Below, one piece after another: positions 1-10,065 of a stretch of 32,394 nucleotides of DNA. A model generated the notes under the pieces. It did no database searches, had not been told where the DNA came from, and saw nothing but the letters and a program-made list of their open reading frames with translations. A program made the position numbers and the translations under genes. This DNA comes from Gammaproteobacteria bacterium (GTDB taxonomy: Bacteria > Pseudomonadota > Gammaproteobacteria > Steroidobacterales > Woeseiaceae). Position 1 is the stretch's first letter, and the number at the start of each line of letters is the position of its first letter. The stretch spans positions 1-32,394 of the forward strand of contig JAOUGX010000034.1 in the NCBI GenBank assembly GCA_029865385.1. The letters are read 5' to 3'.

Positions 1-606
1 GAACAGGCCGGATACCGACATATAGGGACGTTCCTTCGCCGAGAATTGCCACAGGATGATGAACAACAACAGGCCTTCGAGGAGCGCTTCATAAAGCTGT
101 GACGGGTGCAGGCCTACGCCGTTGATATCGAACGCCCAGGCCACGTCGGTCGGCTTGCCCCATAGCTCGCCGTTGATGAAGTTGCCGATGCGTCCGAAGA
201 AGAGACCGAGTGGTGTCAGCGGCGCCACGAAATCCCATACGCCCCACATGCGTACGCCAAGCCGCCTCGAATACCACCACATCGCGACCATGACACCGGC
301 CAGCCCGCCGTGAAACGACATGCCGCCCTGAGTAATTTTGAAGATGTACAGCGGATCACGCAGCAGGTCCTGCCAGCCGTATACGAGACAGTAGCCAAGC
401 CTGCCTCCGATGATCACGCCAAGCATCGAATAGAAAATCAGATCGTCGACCTGGGCTGGTTTGATCACGGACCAGCTCCTGACCGCGCGCCTTTTCGCCA
501 GCCACCATGCCAGCACGAAACCGATGACGTACATCAGTCCGTACCAGCGAATCTTGACGACGCCGATCGAGAAGATGATCGGGTCGATTTCGGGATAGGT
601 GAGCAT
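1..606 (-). CDS. lgt: Prolipoprotein diacylglyceryl transferase (C-terminus cut by window edge)
   Basis: Lgt transfers diacylglycerol from phosphatidylglycerol to the lipobox cysteine of prolipoproteins in the inner membrane, the first step of lipoprotein maturation. The reading frame runs from an ATG at 606-604 to the window edge with no stop, giving the first 202 residues. Visible family features are the MSFHGG segment (His99), the Lgt signature GRIGNFINGELWGKPTD at about 138-154, and several hydrophobic helices (about 10-37, 57-75, 100-115, 125-138). About 60 C-terminal residues are missing because the window ends. No Shine-Dalgarno precedes the ATG; a TAAACT hexamer lies 7 nt upstream, so translation may be leaderless (inference). 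It is divergent from the DUF255 gene across 69 bp. Confidence 0.95.
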   Translation of the reverse strand, partial: MLTYPEIDPIIFSIGVVKIRWYGLMYVIGFVLAWWLAKRRAVRSWSVIKPAQVDDLIFYSMLGVIIGGRLGYCLVYGWQDLLRDPLYIFKITQGGMSFHGGLAGVMVAMWWYSRRLGVRMWGVWDFVAPLTPLGLFFGRIGNFINGELWGKPTDVAWAFDINGVGLHPSQLYEALLEGLLLFIILWQFSAKERPYMSVSGLF

Positions 607-675
607 GCGCGCTAGTTTAGCATTGCTACCGGATTAGGCGAGCGGCGTGCCTGGCCTGGGTTATAGTGCCCAGCC
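607..675. promoter_or_regulatory. Divergent promoter region between lgt and the DUF255 gene
   Basis: This 69-bp gap must hold both divergent promoters. Reading toward lgt, TAAACT (614-619 on the complement) sits 7 nt before the ATG. Reading toward the DUF255 gene, TATAGT (662-667) sits 8 nt before its ATG. Neither has a good -35 at 17 nt, and neither gene has a Shine-Dalgarno. Both calls rest on position and -10 similarity only. Confidence 0.4.
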
Positions 676-2763
676 ATGACGAAAAACAACGAAAAACCGA
701 ACCGCCTCGAGGGCGAAACCAGCCCCTACCTGCAGCAGCACGCGGCCAATCCGGTCGACTGGTATCCGTGGGGTGAGGAGGCACTGCGAAAAGCACGTGA
801 AGAGGACAAACCGATCCTGCTTTCCGTCGGTTACTCCGCCTGTCACTGGTGCCACGTGATGGCGCACGAATCCTTCGAAGACGACAGAACGGCCAGCCTT
901 ATGAACGAACTGTTCGTCAATATCAAAGTGGACCGTGAGGAGCGGCCGGACATCGACAAGATCTACCAGACGGCGCACCAGCTGCTGACGCAGCGCGGCG
1001 GCGGCTGGCCGCTCACGATGTTTATCAATCCCGAGGACCAGCGCCCCTTCTTCGGCGGCACCTATTTCCCGAATGAGGCGCGCTACGGCATGCCCTCTTT
1101 CGGCGACCTGTTGCGTCGTGTCGCCGAATATTATCGCGACAACAAAGACGATGTGCGCGCTCAGGGAGAGCAACTGAGCGACGTTTTCGTTCGCCTGAAG
1201 CCCCGGCCGGCCGCCGGCAGGACTCTGGACGACGCGCCTCTGCGTGCGTCCCGCGAAGCGCTCGCAAAATCCTTTGATCGCGAATTCGGCGGCTTCGGTG
1301 CCGCACCCAAATTTCCGCACCCGACCAGCATCGATCGGGTTCTTCGACACTGGCACAGTACGGCGAACGGTGCCGAACCGGATGTCGACGCCTTGTTCAT
1401 GGCGTCGCTGACTCTGACGCGAATGGCCGAGGGTGGAATCTACGACCAGCTCGGCGGCGGCTTCTGCCGTTATTCCGTCGACCGTTACTGGCAGATTCCG
1501 CATTTCGAGAAAATGCTATACGACAACGGGCCGCTGCTCGCGCTGTATGCGCAGGCCCACGCGGCCACTGGCGAAGCATTGTTCGAACGCATCGCCAATG
1601 AGACGGCAGACTGGATCCTCGCGGACATGCGCTCGCCGGATGGAGGGTTTTACTCAACCCGTGATGCAGACTCGGAAGGCCATGAAGGTCGCTTCTTCGT
1701 CTGGAGCCGCGAGCAGATCGAAGAATTGCTCACCGCGGATGAGCTTTCCATCGTAACACCGCATTATGGCCTCGATGCCGAAGCGAATTTCGAAGGCTAC
1801 TGGCACCTGACGGTGCATGAAACCCTGCAAGCCATCGCGAAGTCCTCGAAATCCCCGGTATCAGATCTGGCAAGACGGCTGGCTTCTGCCAAGGCGAAAT
1901 TACTCGCCGCCCGCTGCACTCGCGTCTGGCCGGCTCGCGACGAGAAACAGCTGACCTCGTGGAATGCGCTGGCAATTCGCGGACTGGCGATAGCCGGTCG
2001 TGCGCTTGGCCGACCGGAGCTGACGGCGGCGGCGGGACAGGCGGCCGATTTCATCCGGCAGACTTTGATCAAAGACGGACGCCTTTACGCCAGTTACAAG
2101 GATGGCAGAGTCCGTTTCCCTGCCTACCTCGACGATCACGCGTTTCTGCTCGATGCGTTGCTCGAGTTGCTGCAGTCGGACTGGCAAACGCGACACCTCG
2201 AATTCGCCATGGATCTCGCGGACCTGCTGCTCGAGCATTTCTACGATCGGCAGGAAGGCGGCTTTTACTTCACCGCCGACGACCACGAAACGCTGATCGA
2301 CAGGCCGAAACCGTTGGCGGACGAAGCGGTCCCGTCCGGAAACGGCATCGCGGCATTCGCACTGCAGCGGCTGGGATTCCTGCTCGGCGAAACGCGTTTC
2401 CTGGATGCCACGGAGAAGACGCTGCAGAATGCCTGGCAAGCGATGCGCGAGTACCCGCACGGTCATGTCTCACTGATTACGGCGCTGGAAGAATATCTCG
2501 AGCATCCCGAAATCATCGTAATCCGCGGTGACGCCGACGAAGTCGCGCACTGGCGCGATGCTGCGGCAAAACTGTATGCCCCCGCGAGGCTCGTGTTCGC
2601 CATTGAAAGGGCAGCCACAGGTCTGCCCGGCGTACTCGACGATCGGCGTCCCTTGGCCGGAGAAACTGTCGCGTATCGTTGCAAGGGCACGCACTGTTCG
2701 TTACCGCTGACGAGCTTCGAAGCTCTGGCGACCGCCATGCGCGAGCCCGCACAGGATCAGTAG
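676..2763 (+). CDS. DUF255 / thioredoxin-domain protein (YyaL / SPATA20 family)
   Basis: A 695-residue protein of the DUF255 family (bacterial YyaL, animal SPATA20). An N-terminal thioredoxin-like domain (about 5-165) carries the family motif [16 protein letters not shown] with a CHWC pair at Cys56 and Cys59. It is followed by a long helical six-hairpin-glycosidase-like region (about 190-690) with segments such as [14 protein letters not shown] and [12 protein letters not shown]. The length is close to the family norm of about 680-700 residues. No signal peptide is seen, so it is probably cytoplasmic. The biochemical role of the family is not firmly established and none is assigned here. It stands alone on this strand and its stop overlaps the end of the convergent M23 gene by 7 bp. 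No Shine-Dalgarno precedes the ATG. Confidence 0.93.
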   Translation: MTKNNEKPNRLEGETSPYLQQHAANPVDWYPWGEEALRKAREEDKPILLSVGYSACHWCHVMAHESFEDDRTASLMNELFVNIKVDREERPDIDKIYQTAHQLLTQRGGGWPLTMFINPEDQRPFFGGTYFPNEARYGMPSFGDLLRRVAEYYRDNKDDVRAQGEQLSDVFVRLKPRPAAGRTLDDAPLRASREALAKSFDREFGGFGAAPKFPHPTSIDRVLRHWHSTANGAEPDVDALFMASLTLTRMAEGGIYDQLGGGFCRYSVDRYWQIPHFEKMLYDNGPLLALYAQAHAATGEALFERIANETADWILADMRSPDGGFYSTRDADSEGHEGRFFVWSREQIEELLTADELSIVTPHYGLDAEANFEGYWHLTVHETLQAIAKSSKSPVSDLARRLASAKAKLLAARCTRVWPARDEKQLTSWNALAIRGLAIAGRALGRPELTAAAGQAADFIRQTLIKDGRLYASYKDGRVRFPAYLDDHAFLLDALLELLQSDWQTRHLEFAMDLADLLLEHFYDRQEGGFYFTADDHETLIDRPKPLADEAVPSGNGIAAFALQRLGFLLGETRFLDATEKTLQNAWQAMREYPHGHVSLITALEEYLEHPEIIVIRGDADEVAHWRDAAAKLYAPARLVFAIERAATGLPGVLDDRRPLAGETVAYRCKGTHCSLPLTSFEALATAMREPAQDQ

Positions 2764-3746
2764 GCGCGAAGCTCGACTCCGGTTTCGGGTGTCACCTCGC
2801 TGCCGCCCTGGCCTTCAAAGACGAACGGAACCGAATCCATGCGCAGATTTCGGTTGCGCACGATGGCGAAATGCAGATGCGGACCGCTTGAGAAGCCGGT
2901 GTTTCCGGACTCGGCAATGTACTGGCCGCGCACAACCTCGTCGCCCGGCTTAACCCGGATCGAATTGAGACTGAGGTGCGCGTATATGGCGAAAGTGCCA
3001 TCGTCGTGCAGGATTCGCACCAGGTTCGCCTCGGCACCTTCCCTGCTTGTGTCGAGACCGCCACGATAGTTCGTGGCAGCCACTTCAACAACGATTCCGC
3101 CACGGGCCGCGTAGACATCGGTGCCAACCGGCATTGCGATGTCGACGGCGTAACGGCTGTCTGGAGTCGTGTGCGTTATGCCGACGGGAAACGCCTGCGA
3201 AATTCGATAGGCTCGTGACAGCGCAAACGGTGCGCGATAGGGGCGCGGCGGCAGGTGCTCACTGTCCGGATCACCCGCAACCCAGATGAATCGATAGCTG
3301 ATGCCGGACGCCGCGTTGTCCTCGATCGCATCGAGCCGCAGCAGTTCGGCGCTGCTGCGCGCCGGCACTACCCAGCGCAGGCTCGTATCAGGTGGAGGCA
3401 AGCCGACGTTGCGCAATTCGTCCAGTGCCAGCACAACTTCGACCGGCGAGTAGAATTCGTTCAGGGCTATGAGCCCTATCTGTCGATCGAAACGCCGGTC
3501 GACCACCTGCACCTTCGGCTTCCCCGGGCCCCTCTGCAGTTCGCGGATCTCGACCGTGCGTTCCTCGGCCGGCGGCCGATCCGAGAAGATCCATTCGCCG
3601 TCGGCGCCTCGATACTTGTACAAGGCCTGCGCGACTGCAACATGGCTCATCACGACCACGGCAACGAACAGGCCAGCGCCGGCAGTCAGGGCAGATCGAC
3701 GACGAGCTGAGGATACGTCAGCCGATCTCAAATCGCTGCCAGCCAT
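2757..3746 (-). CDS. M23 (LytM-type) peptidoglycan endopeptidase with N-terminal DUF4124-like segment
   Basis: A probable exported zinc endopeptidase that cuts peptidoglycan cross-links, or a regulator of such enzymes. Numbering is from the first possible ATG (3767). A signal-like hydrophobic stretch (about 27-47, ending AVAQA) is followed by a DUF4124-like strand region ([17 protein letters not shown]) and a C-terminal M23 domain (about 195-310). Its metal and catalytic residues look intact: His199 and Asp209 in [15 protein letters not shown], His264 in IYAHLS, His297/His299 in GPHLHF. The start is uncertain. ATGs lie at 3767 and 3746 and a TTG near 3731, all inside the 3' end of the upstream protease gene; 3746 is used here because it keeps the whole signal peptide with less overlap. 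The overlap suggests translational coupling. Confidence 0.85.
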   Translation of the reverse strand: MAGSDLRSADVSSARRRSALTAGAGLFVAVVVMSHVAVAQALYKYRGADGEWIFSDRPPAEERTVEIRELQRGPGKPKVQVVDRRFDRQIGLIALNEFYSPVEVVLALDELRNVGLPPPDTSLRWVVPARSSAELLRLDAIEDNAASGISYRFIWVAGDPDSEHLPPRPYRAPFALSRAYRISQAFPVGITHTTPDSRYAVDIAMPVGTDVYAARGGIVVEVAATNYRGGLDTSREGAEANLVRILHDDGTFAIYAHLSLNSIRVKPGDEVVRGQYIAESGNTGFSSGPHLHFAIVRNRNLRMDSVPFVFEGQGGSEVTPETGVELRAY

Positions 3747-6507
3747 CCCTGGTTTTTCTGATCTCATAAGCGGGCCAGTAGTGGTTGTCCAGCTTCAGGG
3801 TAATGACTTCTATCGAATCATTCCACGTTATGGTTTTCAGCCGGACCGAAGTCTGGTCCTGTTTTCCCGCTACGACCCGCAGGAAAGTCTGCAGATCCGA
3901 CGTCGGGATTTCATCCACCTCGACGATGCGCCGCCCGGCCCAGAGCCCGTAACGGGTTGCCGGCGAGCCGTAACTGAAGAAAGCGACGTACACGCCGTAC
4001 GGCTCTATTCCTCTTTGTGCCGCCATGGCGCGATGGGGATTCTGCAACAGAGCACCGGCCCAGGAGACGACCCGGTCGAGACCGTTGCCACCCAGCGAAA
4101 CGGTTTCTGTCCTGATCTGCTGCGCCGCGCCGTCGCGCCATACGGTCAGCAGAACTTTCGCTTTCTGCACGGCACGCTCCAGTTCCCGATAGGTGGTGAC
4201 GATCTTGCCGTCTACGGCAAGAATCATGTCGCCGTTGCGCAGTTTTTCCGCTGCCGGCGTACCGGCCACCAGCCGGCTTATATTCAGCGCGCGCCTGCCC
4301 TTCGGGTTGTGCTGCTCGAGCTTCGCCAGCCATTCATCATCCAGACCGAGCTTGCGCGCAGCAAACAGCGGCAGGTATACAAACTCAGCCTCCAGCGAGT
4401 ATACGGGCTTCCCGGAGCGCACAATGTCGACGAATTCGCTCACGAGTTCGCTGGCTATGCCGCGATTGAACTGATCGGATTCACCGCCTGCCTGGTAAGC
4501 GAAGCTCGACCACATCGCGAGAACCTGGCCGTCGTCATTGATCACGACGCCGTCGAAATCATTGGGTCCATTGACCAGCGAGACGCTTTCCAGGTTCGAA
4601 TCGCGAAACCGGAACGTCCGCGACAACGGCAACATCATCGGTTCTACCGACGCCACGATGGCTTCCTGGTGCACCAGCTGGTGATCGCCTTTGAGACCGG
4701 CCACCCATACCGCGCGACCCGGTATCAATTCCGTCGTATCGAAAACCGCCGCACGCACCGGCGTGTCGCCGATCAGTGCAGGATCATAGGCCACGACGGC
4801 AAGGTTGTGCAGCGGATGAACGTACTTGACTGTGCCTTTGATCTGAAGCGAACCCGCCAAGGTTATCGTCACGTCGCCCATGTCGATCGGAACCGTGTTC
4901 CTGTCGACGACGACGAAACCGCGCTCCACATCGACGATGAGGCCGGTGCCGTAGTAATTCTTGTCCGCCACGCCGGATACCGTGTAAGGCAGGTCGAAAG
5001 TAACGACCACCAGTGACGGTGCAATGGCATTGATGTACGGATCATCGTAGGTCGAGAATCGCGTGCTGCCGGACTCCGGCGGCGAAGGAGCGGGCCCGGC
5101 TGCCAGAGCGCGGCACGGCCACAGGCCCGTTTCATCATCCCGGTGACAATAACGCGCCGGAAACCAGTTGCGGTCCATTTCCACGGGGCGCAAAACGCTG
5201 TTTCGCGGATCTTCGATCGTATGGAAACGAATTGCAGCGCGGTCGCCTTCGGCCAGCTTGTCGATCTCGCGTTCGAGGTCATTGATATTGTGTACCGGCG
5301 TGCCGCTGACCTCGGAAATCACCGCGCCGCGCGGAATGGCGGCCTTGCCAAGCATGTATCCCGGATTCGCAACGTAAACGCCACTGACCGCACGGTTGTA
5401 ATGCCGGGCCTGCTGATACGACAGGTTGTTGACGATAGCGTCGCCGAACTCGAGGTACTCGGCCGGCGTAATAGCATGCAGGTCGTCAACGACGATTTTT
5501 TCGATTTTGTGTTTGCCACCGCGTTCGAATTCAATCGTGATAGTCCGGCCGACGCTTTCGTCGAGAATCGCCGCCAGCGGTACAAACTCGGTGACCAACT
5601 CGCCGTTGATACGAAGCAGGATATCGCCGGCCTGCAGTTTGCCATCGGCGGCGGACTCGGGAATGACCTGCTGCACGCTGAGCATTCCCGTCGCATCGGG
5701 GTCGACCTTGCGCGCAAGCGCTTCAGACTCTTCACTGAGGCCGAGCCGGCGCAATTCATCGTAGGCATTGCTGATGAAAACCGTCTGCAATGTGCCACGC
5801 GTGATCGGTTCATTGTCCTGAATCAGCTTCAGGGCACGTTCGATTCGATCGAGCGGCAGGAAAAAACTGCTTGCGGCAGCGTTGTTCGCGCCGGCATTCA
5901 ACGCAACGACCTCCCCTTCTATGTTCACCACCGGCGAGCCGGACGATCCTCCCGACGTTCCCGAGGCCGCCTGGTAATAGAAAGTATTGAAATCGTTGTA
6001 CTTGCCTCGCCCGTAGTCCGGCGCCCGGCGATCGAGGCGCGCGATCGTGCCAGCGAGAATAGAGAGTTGTTCTCCCGCATCATTGCCCACGACACGAATC
6101 TCGCGGCCGATGGCAGCTCCCCTGGGAACCAGCGGCAGTTCTGCCGGTTTGATGTAGTGCAGTGCCTTCGGATCGTAGCGATAGAAGCCAAAGTCGTGCA
6201 CCGGATCGCGATACACCGGTGTCAGCCTGACCTCTTCGTTATTCAGGAATACGGCTTCGGCAACGACTGGTCCCGGCGTGACGACGTGCCGGTTGGTCAG
6301 TATCAGGCCACGCTCTGCATCTACGACAAAACCGGTGGCCTGGCTCGATGAATTCCACTCGGTATCGAACGCCCGCGTGCTGTCGACGCGTATCGAAACG
6401 ACACCGCTCGAGATACGTTCCAGGGTTCCGACCCACTCCGGCACTTCCGCTGCGGCAGCCTGCAACAGGCAGAGCGAGATCATTGCCGGGATCAATTTGT
6501 TTCGCAT
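3718..6507 (-). CDS. Large HtrA-like protease with two trypsin-PDZ modules, the second degenerate (NMA111/DEG7-like)
   Basis: A 929-residue secreted S1C protease. The chosen start (6507) has AGGA 5 nt upstream and a clean signal peptide (residues 1-20); the longer frame to 6564 adds 19 unlikely residues. The first protease domain has an intact triad: His74 in LTNRHVV, Asp105 in DPVHDFGFY, Ser189 in GGSSGSPVVN. A PDZ-like segment follows (about 275-360). A second protease-like domain (about 510-710) has lost all three residues: VVDRNTVP replaces the His motif, LHNLAVVAYD the Asp motif, and VNGPNDFDGVV the Ser motif. Further PDZ-like segments follow to the end. This architecture is like fungal NMA111 and plant DEG7 rather than DegP/DegS. 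The role is probably envelope protein quality control (inference). It is followed directly by the M23 gene. Confidence 0.88.
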   Translation of the reverse strand: MRNKLIPAMISLCLLQAAAAEVPEWVGTLERISSGVVSIRVDSTRAFDTEWNSSSQATGFVVDAERGLILTNRHVVTPGPVVAEAVFLNNEEVRLTPVYRDPVHDFGFYRYDPKALHYIKPAELPLVPRGAAIGREIRVVGNDAGEQLSILAGTIARLDRRAPDYGRGKYNDFNTFYYQAASGTSGGSSGSPVVNIEGEVVALNAGANNAAASSFFLPLDRIERALKLIQDNEPITRGTLQTVFISNAYDELRRLGLSEESEALARKVDPDATGMLSVQQVIPESAADGKLQAGDILLRINGELVTEFVPLAAILDESVGRTITIEFERGGKHKIEKIVVDDLHAITPAEYLEFGDAIVNNLSYQQARHYNRAVSGVYVANPGYMLGKAAIPRGAVISEVSGTPVHNINDLEREIDKLAEGDRAAIRFHTIEDPRNSVLRPVEMDRNWFPARYCHRDDETGLWPCRALAAGPAPSPPESGSTRFSTYDDPYINAIAPSLVVVTFDLPYTVSGVADKNYYGTGLIVDVERGFVVVDRNTVPIDMGDVTITLAGSLQIKGTVKYVHPLHNLAVVAYDPALIGDTPVRAAVFDTTELIPGRAVWVAGLKGDHQLVHQEAIVASVEPMMLPLSRTFRFRDSNLESVSLVNGPNDFDGVVINDDGQVLAMWSSFAYQAGGESDQFNRGIASELVSEFVDIVRSGKPVYSLEAEFVYLPLFAARKLGLDDEWLAKLEQHNPKGRRALNISRLVAGTPAAEKLRNGDMILAVDGKIVTTYRELERAVQKAKVLLTVWRDGAAQQIRTETVSLGGNGLDRVVSWAGALLQNPHRAMAAQRGIEPYGVYVAFFSYGSPATRYGLWAGRRIVEVDEIPTSDLQTFLRVVAGKQDQTSVRLKTITWNDSIEVITLKLDNHYWPAYEIRKTRDGWQRFEIG

Positions 6508-6660
6508 GGTTATCCTGTCTGCGCGGACGATGTGTCCGTATCTCTGGACTGATAAACGGGGCATGCAGTTCCCCGGTTTTTCAGCCAGCTCGGGATTCGA
6601 CGGCCATTATGCATAAATCCGCGCTGCGCGGACGAGCGGTCCGGTCACAAAAAAAAAGGA

Positions 6661-8121
6661 TCAGGCACCCGGTTTGTAGGCGAGATCGAGGTTGCGAGCA
6701 GCCTTGACGTCGTCCAGCCGTCGAACCGGCATGGTATAAGGCGCACCCTTGACCTTGCTGGCGTCGACCTTTGCCTGTTCGGCAATGGCGATCATCGCAT
6801 CCGCGAACCGGTCCAGCGCCTCGCGGGTCTCGGTTTCAGTCGGCTCGATCAGCAGGCATTCGGGTACGAGCAACGGAAAATAGGTGGTTGGCGCATGCAG
6901 CTGCTGATCCAGCAGGGCTTTAGCGACATCCATGGCGGTGACGTGCAGGGTTCGCGCCATTGTCTTCAGCGTGATAATGAATTCATGGCTCGCGCGACGA
7001 TGCGGGAATGCCGGTTCGAACCCGGCAGCCTTCAGTCTAGCTTGCAGGTAATTCGCATTCAGGGTGGCGAACTCGCCGATGCGACGCATGCCGTCCTTGC
7101 CGACCATGCGCATGTAGACGTAAGCACGAAGAAGCACTCCGGCATTGCCCATGAATCCGGACAGGCGGCCGATGCTGTGCGGCAGATCCTCTTCCGAGAA
7201 CCATCGGTACGCGCCGCCGTCGTCTTTGCCTACCACGGGAATCGGCAGAAACGGTTCCAGTCGCTTGCCGACGCCTACCGCGCCGGAACCCGGACCACCG
7301 CCGCCATGTGGCGTCGAAAAAGTCTTGTGCAGGTTCATGTGGATGACGTCGAACTCCATATCGCCCGGCCGCACCTTGCCGAGAATGGCATTGAGATTGG
7401 CGCCGTCGTAATACAAAAGTCCACCGGCCTCATCCACTATGCGCCGAATCTCGCTGATCCTGCGTTCGAACACACCGAGCGTTGACGGGTTGGTCAGCAT
7501 GATGCCCGCCGTCTTTGGCCCGACCGCCGCTTTGAGCGCTTGCATATCGACGTCGCCGTCCGGACCCGTGGAAATCTCCCGAACCACGCAGCCGCACATT
7601 GTTGCTGTTGCCGGATTGGTGCCGTGCGCGGCATCCGGAACGATGATCTCCGTCCTTGTATGATCGCCTCGCGACGTGTGATAAGCGCGCATCATCAGTA
7701 CGCCGGCCAGTTCGCCCTGTGCGCCTGCCATCGGTGTCAGCGAAACGGCGCGCATGCCGGTGACGGCCTTGAGCATCTCCTGCAATTCGTACATGCAGGC
7801 GAGGAATCCCTGGCCTTGACTGACCGGGCCGAGCGGATGGCGATTCGCCAGGCCCGGTAACATCGCCAGCGCATTACAGGCACGCGGATTGTATTTCATC
7901 GTGCACGAACCCAGCGGATAGAAGTTCGTATCGATTGAAAAATTTTGCTGAGACAAGCGCGTGTAATGACGGACAACCTGCAACTCCGAGACTTCCGGCA
8001 ACAGCGGTCTGTCGGTACGAAGGAACTGCGCCGGAATATCGATCGTATCCTCGGCCGCCGGCGCCTGTGCGTAAGCCCTTCGCCCGGGCCGCGATCTCTC
8101 GAATATCAACATTTCAGTCAT
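6661..8121 (-). CDS. gcvPB: Glycine dehydrogenase (decarboxylating) subunit 2
   Basis: The C-terminal half of the glycine cleavage P-protein, encoded as a separate subunit (486 aa). Together with GcvPA it decarboxylates glycine and passes the aminomethyl group to lipoyl-GcvH. The PLP lysine is Lys266 in [18 protein letters not shown]. Other family segments are the SCTMKYNP loop (about 72-79) and [11 protein letters not shown] (about 161-171). The ATG at 8121 follows a GGA about 9 nt upstream. It is the last gene of the operon, 15 bp after tpx. A run of nine T (coding strand) lies just after the stop without a clear preceding hairpin, so the terminator is not certain. Confidence 0.97.
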   Translation of the reverse strand: MTEMLIFERSRPGRRAYAQAPAAEDTIDIPAQFLRTDRPLLPEVSELQVVRHYTRLSQQNFSIDTNFYPLGSCTMKYNPRACNALAMLPGLANRHPLGPVSQGQGFLACMYELQEMLKAVTGMRAVSLTPMAGAQGELAGVLMMRAYHTSRGDHTRTEIIVPDAAHGTNPATATMCGCVVREISTGPDGDVDMQALKAAVGPKTAGIMLTNPSTLGVFERRISEIRRIVDEAGGLLYYDGANLNAILGKVRPGDMEFDVIHMNLHKTFSTPHGGGGPGSGAVGVGKRLEPFLPIPVVGKDDGGAYRWFSEEDLPHSIGRLSGFMGNAGVLLRAYVYMRMVGKDGMRRIGEFATLNANYLQARLKAAGFEPAFPHRRASHEFIITLKTMARTLHVTAMDVAKALLDQQLHAPTTYFPLLVPECLLIEPTETETREALDRFADAMIAIAEQAKVDASKVKGAPYTMPVRRLDDVKAARNLDLAYKPGA

Positions 8122-8136
8122 TGAGTCGTTCCAGTA

Positions 8137-8667
8137 TTAATCGTCAAGTAGGTGGGGATCGACTTCGATCCCAAGCGCATTGTAGGCCGCGATATAGTCC
8201 GGCTCGTCGCCGATGTCAGCAATTTGTTCGTTGTGTACCACGGTGTTGTTCTCGTCCAGCACGACGACCGCCCTGGAAAACATGCCGGCAAGCGGGCCTT
8301 CGACTATTTGCACTCCGTAGTTCTCGCCGAAGCCTGCGTGACGAATGGCGGAGAGGCTGACCACGTGGGTCAGGTCGTGCTCCTGGAGGAAACGTCGATG
8401 AGCGAACGGCAGGTCGTAGGACACCATGAGCATCGCAACGTCGTCGTGATCCTTTGCGAGCCTGTCGAAAACGACCACAGAGCGCGCGCACACCGGTGTG
8501 TCGATGCTCGGAAAAATATTCAGTACCTTGCGCAGGCCCAGCCAGTTTGCAAGCGATACATCCTGAAGCTCGGTATTGACCAGGGATACGTCCGGTGCAC
8601 GGCTGCCAACGGCAGGTAGATCACCGTAGGTACGATAACTCGATCCGTCGTAGACTATCCGCTGCAT
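8137..8667 (-). CDS. tpx: Thiol peroxidase (Tpx, atypical 2-Cys peroxiredoxin family) lacking the resolving cysteine
   Basis: A 176-residue Tpx-type peroxiredoxin that reduces hydroperoxides. The start at 8667 is supported by AGGA about 8 nt upstream and by the family N-terminus ([20 protein letters not shown]). The peroxidatic cysteine is Cys60 in [12 protein letters not shown]. Other family motifs are [29 protein letters not shown] and [12 protein letters not shown]. In E. coli Tpx the resolving Cys95 follows DLPFAQSRF; here that position is Leu94 (RRFLQEHDL), and Cys60 is the only cysteine in the protein. It must therefore work as a 1-Cys enzyme or be resolved by another thiol (inference). 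The gene overlaps the end of gcvPA by 13 bp and precedes gcvPB by 15 bp, so it is cotranscribed with glycine cleavage. Confidence 0.95.
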   Translation of the reverse strand: MQRIVYDGSSYRTYGDLPAVGSRAPDVSLVNTELQDVSLANWLGLRKVLNIFPSIDTPVCARSVVVFDRLAKDHDDVAMLMVSYDLPFAHRRFLQEHDLTHVVSLSAIRHAGFGENYGVQIVEGPLAGMFSRAVVVLDENNTVVHNEQIADIGDEPDYIAAYNALGIEVDPHLLDD

Positions 8668-10034
8668 CGGGTTTTTCCTTTCGCGAGGATGTTGCCCAAC
8701 GCCGCCTGGTAGGCTTCCAGATCGGCATCCGTCTTGGTCTCGGTCGCGCACACCAGAAGCGCATTGCCCAGTTCCGGGTAGTGTGTCGAGAGATCGAAGC
8801 CACCGAGAATGCCTTGCGCGGCCAGCGCATCGAGCACCGGTGCAACCGGCCTGTCGAGGCCGATCACAATTTCGTGGAAATGCGCGCCGTCGAACAGCAA
8901 ACTGACGCCGTCGATCTGGCTCAGCAACCCGGCAAGCCGCGCTGTCGCCGCCTGAGAACTCCGCGCAACCCGTGCGATGCCCTGGTGGCCAAGCAGCGAC
9001 ATGTAGATAGTCGCTCCCGTTACCATTAGACCCTGGTTGGTGCAGATATTCGAGGTCGCCTTTGTTCTTCGAATGTGTTGCTCGCGCGCCTGCAGTGTCA
9101 GCGTAAATCCCGGTTTGCCATCGACGTCGGAAGTTCGCCCGACAATACGTCCGGGCATTTGCCGCACCAGCACTTGCTTGCACGCCATGAATCCGAAATA
9201 GGGGCCGCCGGACGACAGTGGCACCCCGAGCGGCTGCCCTTCACCGCAAGCGATGTCGGCACCGTTCTTTCCCCAGGCTCCTGGCGCTTTGAGTATCGCA
9301 AGCGACGTCGGATTGACAACGGCAATGAGCAGCGCGCCGTTCGCGTGCGCCCAGTCAGTCAGTTTGTCCATTGGTTCGAGCGTGCCGAAGAAAGACGGTT
9401 GCTGAACGACCAGGGCAACCGCTTGCTGCCGGTCACCTTGCAGCGCCGCCAGATTGGTCGTGCCGCTCTTCTTGTCCAGCGGCAAGCGCTCGAAGTGCAG
9501 GCCCTGGCTACCGGATATGGCAGCAGCCACTTTTTCATAGGTCGGGTTGACGCCGGCAGCCAGCAGAATGCGGCTGGATTTGGCGGTGCGATTCGAGCGA
9601 ACCGCCATCAGCGACGCCTCAGCCAGCGCCGATGCACCGTCATAAAGCGACGCGTTACTGGTATCCAGGCCGGTCAGCGCCGTGATCATCGACTGGTATT
9701 CGTAAATGACCTGCAAGGTGCCCTGGCTCGCCTCTGCCTGGTAAGGTGTGTAGGCACTGTAGAACTCCCCGCGCGTGGCTATGTCCCACACCGCTGTCGG
9801 AATGTGGTGCTCATAAGCGCCTGCACCGATAAAACACAGCGGCACGCCGTCCTGCCGGGATCGTGCCCGCATCAGGCGCGTGATTTCCATTTCGGAGAGC
9901 GCCTCCGGAACCCCCTTCAGTTCATCGATCCTGAGTTCTTTGGGTATCTCGTCAAACAGCTGTTCGATGCTGTCGACCCCGATGGTCTCCAGCATCGCTT
10001 TGACGTCGTCGTCCGTGTGCGGAATAAATGGCAT
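8655..10034 (-). CDS. gcvPA: Glycine dehydrogenase (decarboxylating) subunit 1
   Basis: The N-terminal half of the P-protein as a separate 459-residue subunit, normal for split GcvP systems. Recognisable segments are the start [33 protein letters not shown] (about 69-86), [14 protein letters not shown], and [21 protein letters not shown]. It has no PLP lysine, which is supplied by GcvPB. It begins 31 bp after gcvH, and its end overlaps tpx by 13 bp, which points to translational coupling. A clear Shine-Dalgarno was not seen; a weak purine run lies upstream. A fused gcvP is usual in enterics, so the split form is a lineage marker. Confidence 0.97.
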   Translation of the reverse strand: MPFIPHTDDDVKAMLETIGVDSIEQLFDEIPKELRIDELKGVPEALSEMEITRLMRARSRQDGVPLCFIGAGAYEHHIPTAVWDIATRGEFYSAYTPYQAEASQGTLQVIYEYQSMITALTGLDTSNASLYDGASALAEASLMAVRSNRTAKSSRILLAAGVNPTYEKVAAAISGSQGLHFERLPLDKKSGTTNLAALQGDRQQAVALVVQQPSFFGTLEPMDKLTDWAHANGALLIAVVNPTSLAILKAPGAWGKNGADIACGEGQPLGVPLSSGGPYFGFMACKQVLVRQMPGRIVGRTSDVDGKPGFTLTLQAREQHIRRTKATSNICTNQGLMVTGATIYMSLLGHQGIARVARSSQAATARLAGLLSQIDGVSLLFDGAHFHEIVIGLDRPVAPVLDALAAQGILGGFDLSTHYPELGNALLVCATETKTDADLEAYQAALGNILAKGKTRCSG

Positions 10035-10065
10035 GAGTCTCTGTTGTCCCTTCTGTTACTGACGC

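Noticed and set aside
661-1503. 280-codon open frame on the complement strand
   Set aside because: It lies entirely opposite the DUF255 coding sequence, has no family motif, and is typical of GC-rich antisense frames.
3469-5016. 515-codon open frame on the plus strand
   Set aside because: Antisense shadow of the HtrA-like protease and M23 genes; low-complexity Arg/His-rich composition and no motif.
5143-6351. 402-codon open frame on the plus strand
   Set aside because: Antisense to the HtrA-like protease, which has clear catalytic motifs on the other strand.
6617-6660. Intrinsic terminator after gcvPB
   Set aside because: A run of nine T follows the stop, but the TCCGCG/CGCGGA hairpin lies downstream of it in the transcript, the wrong order for an intrinsic terminator.
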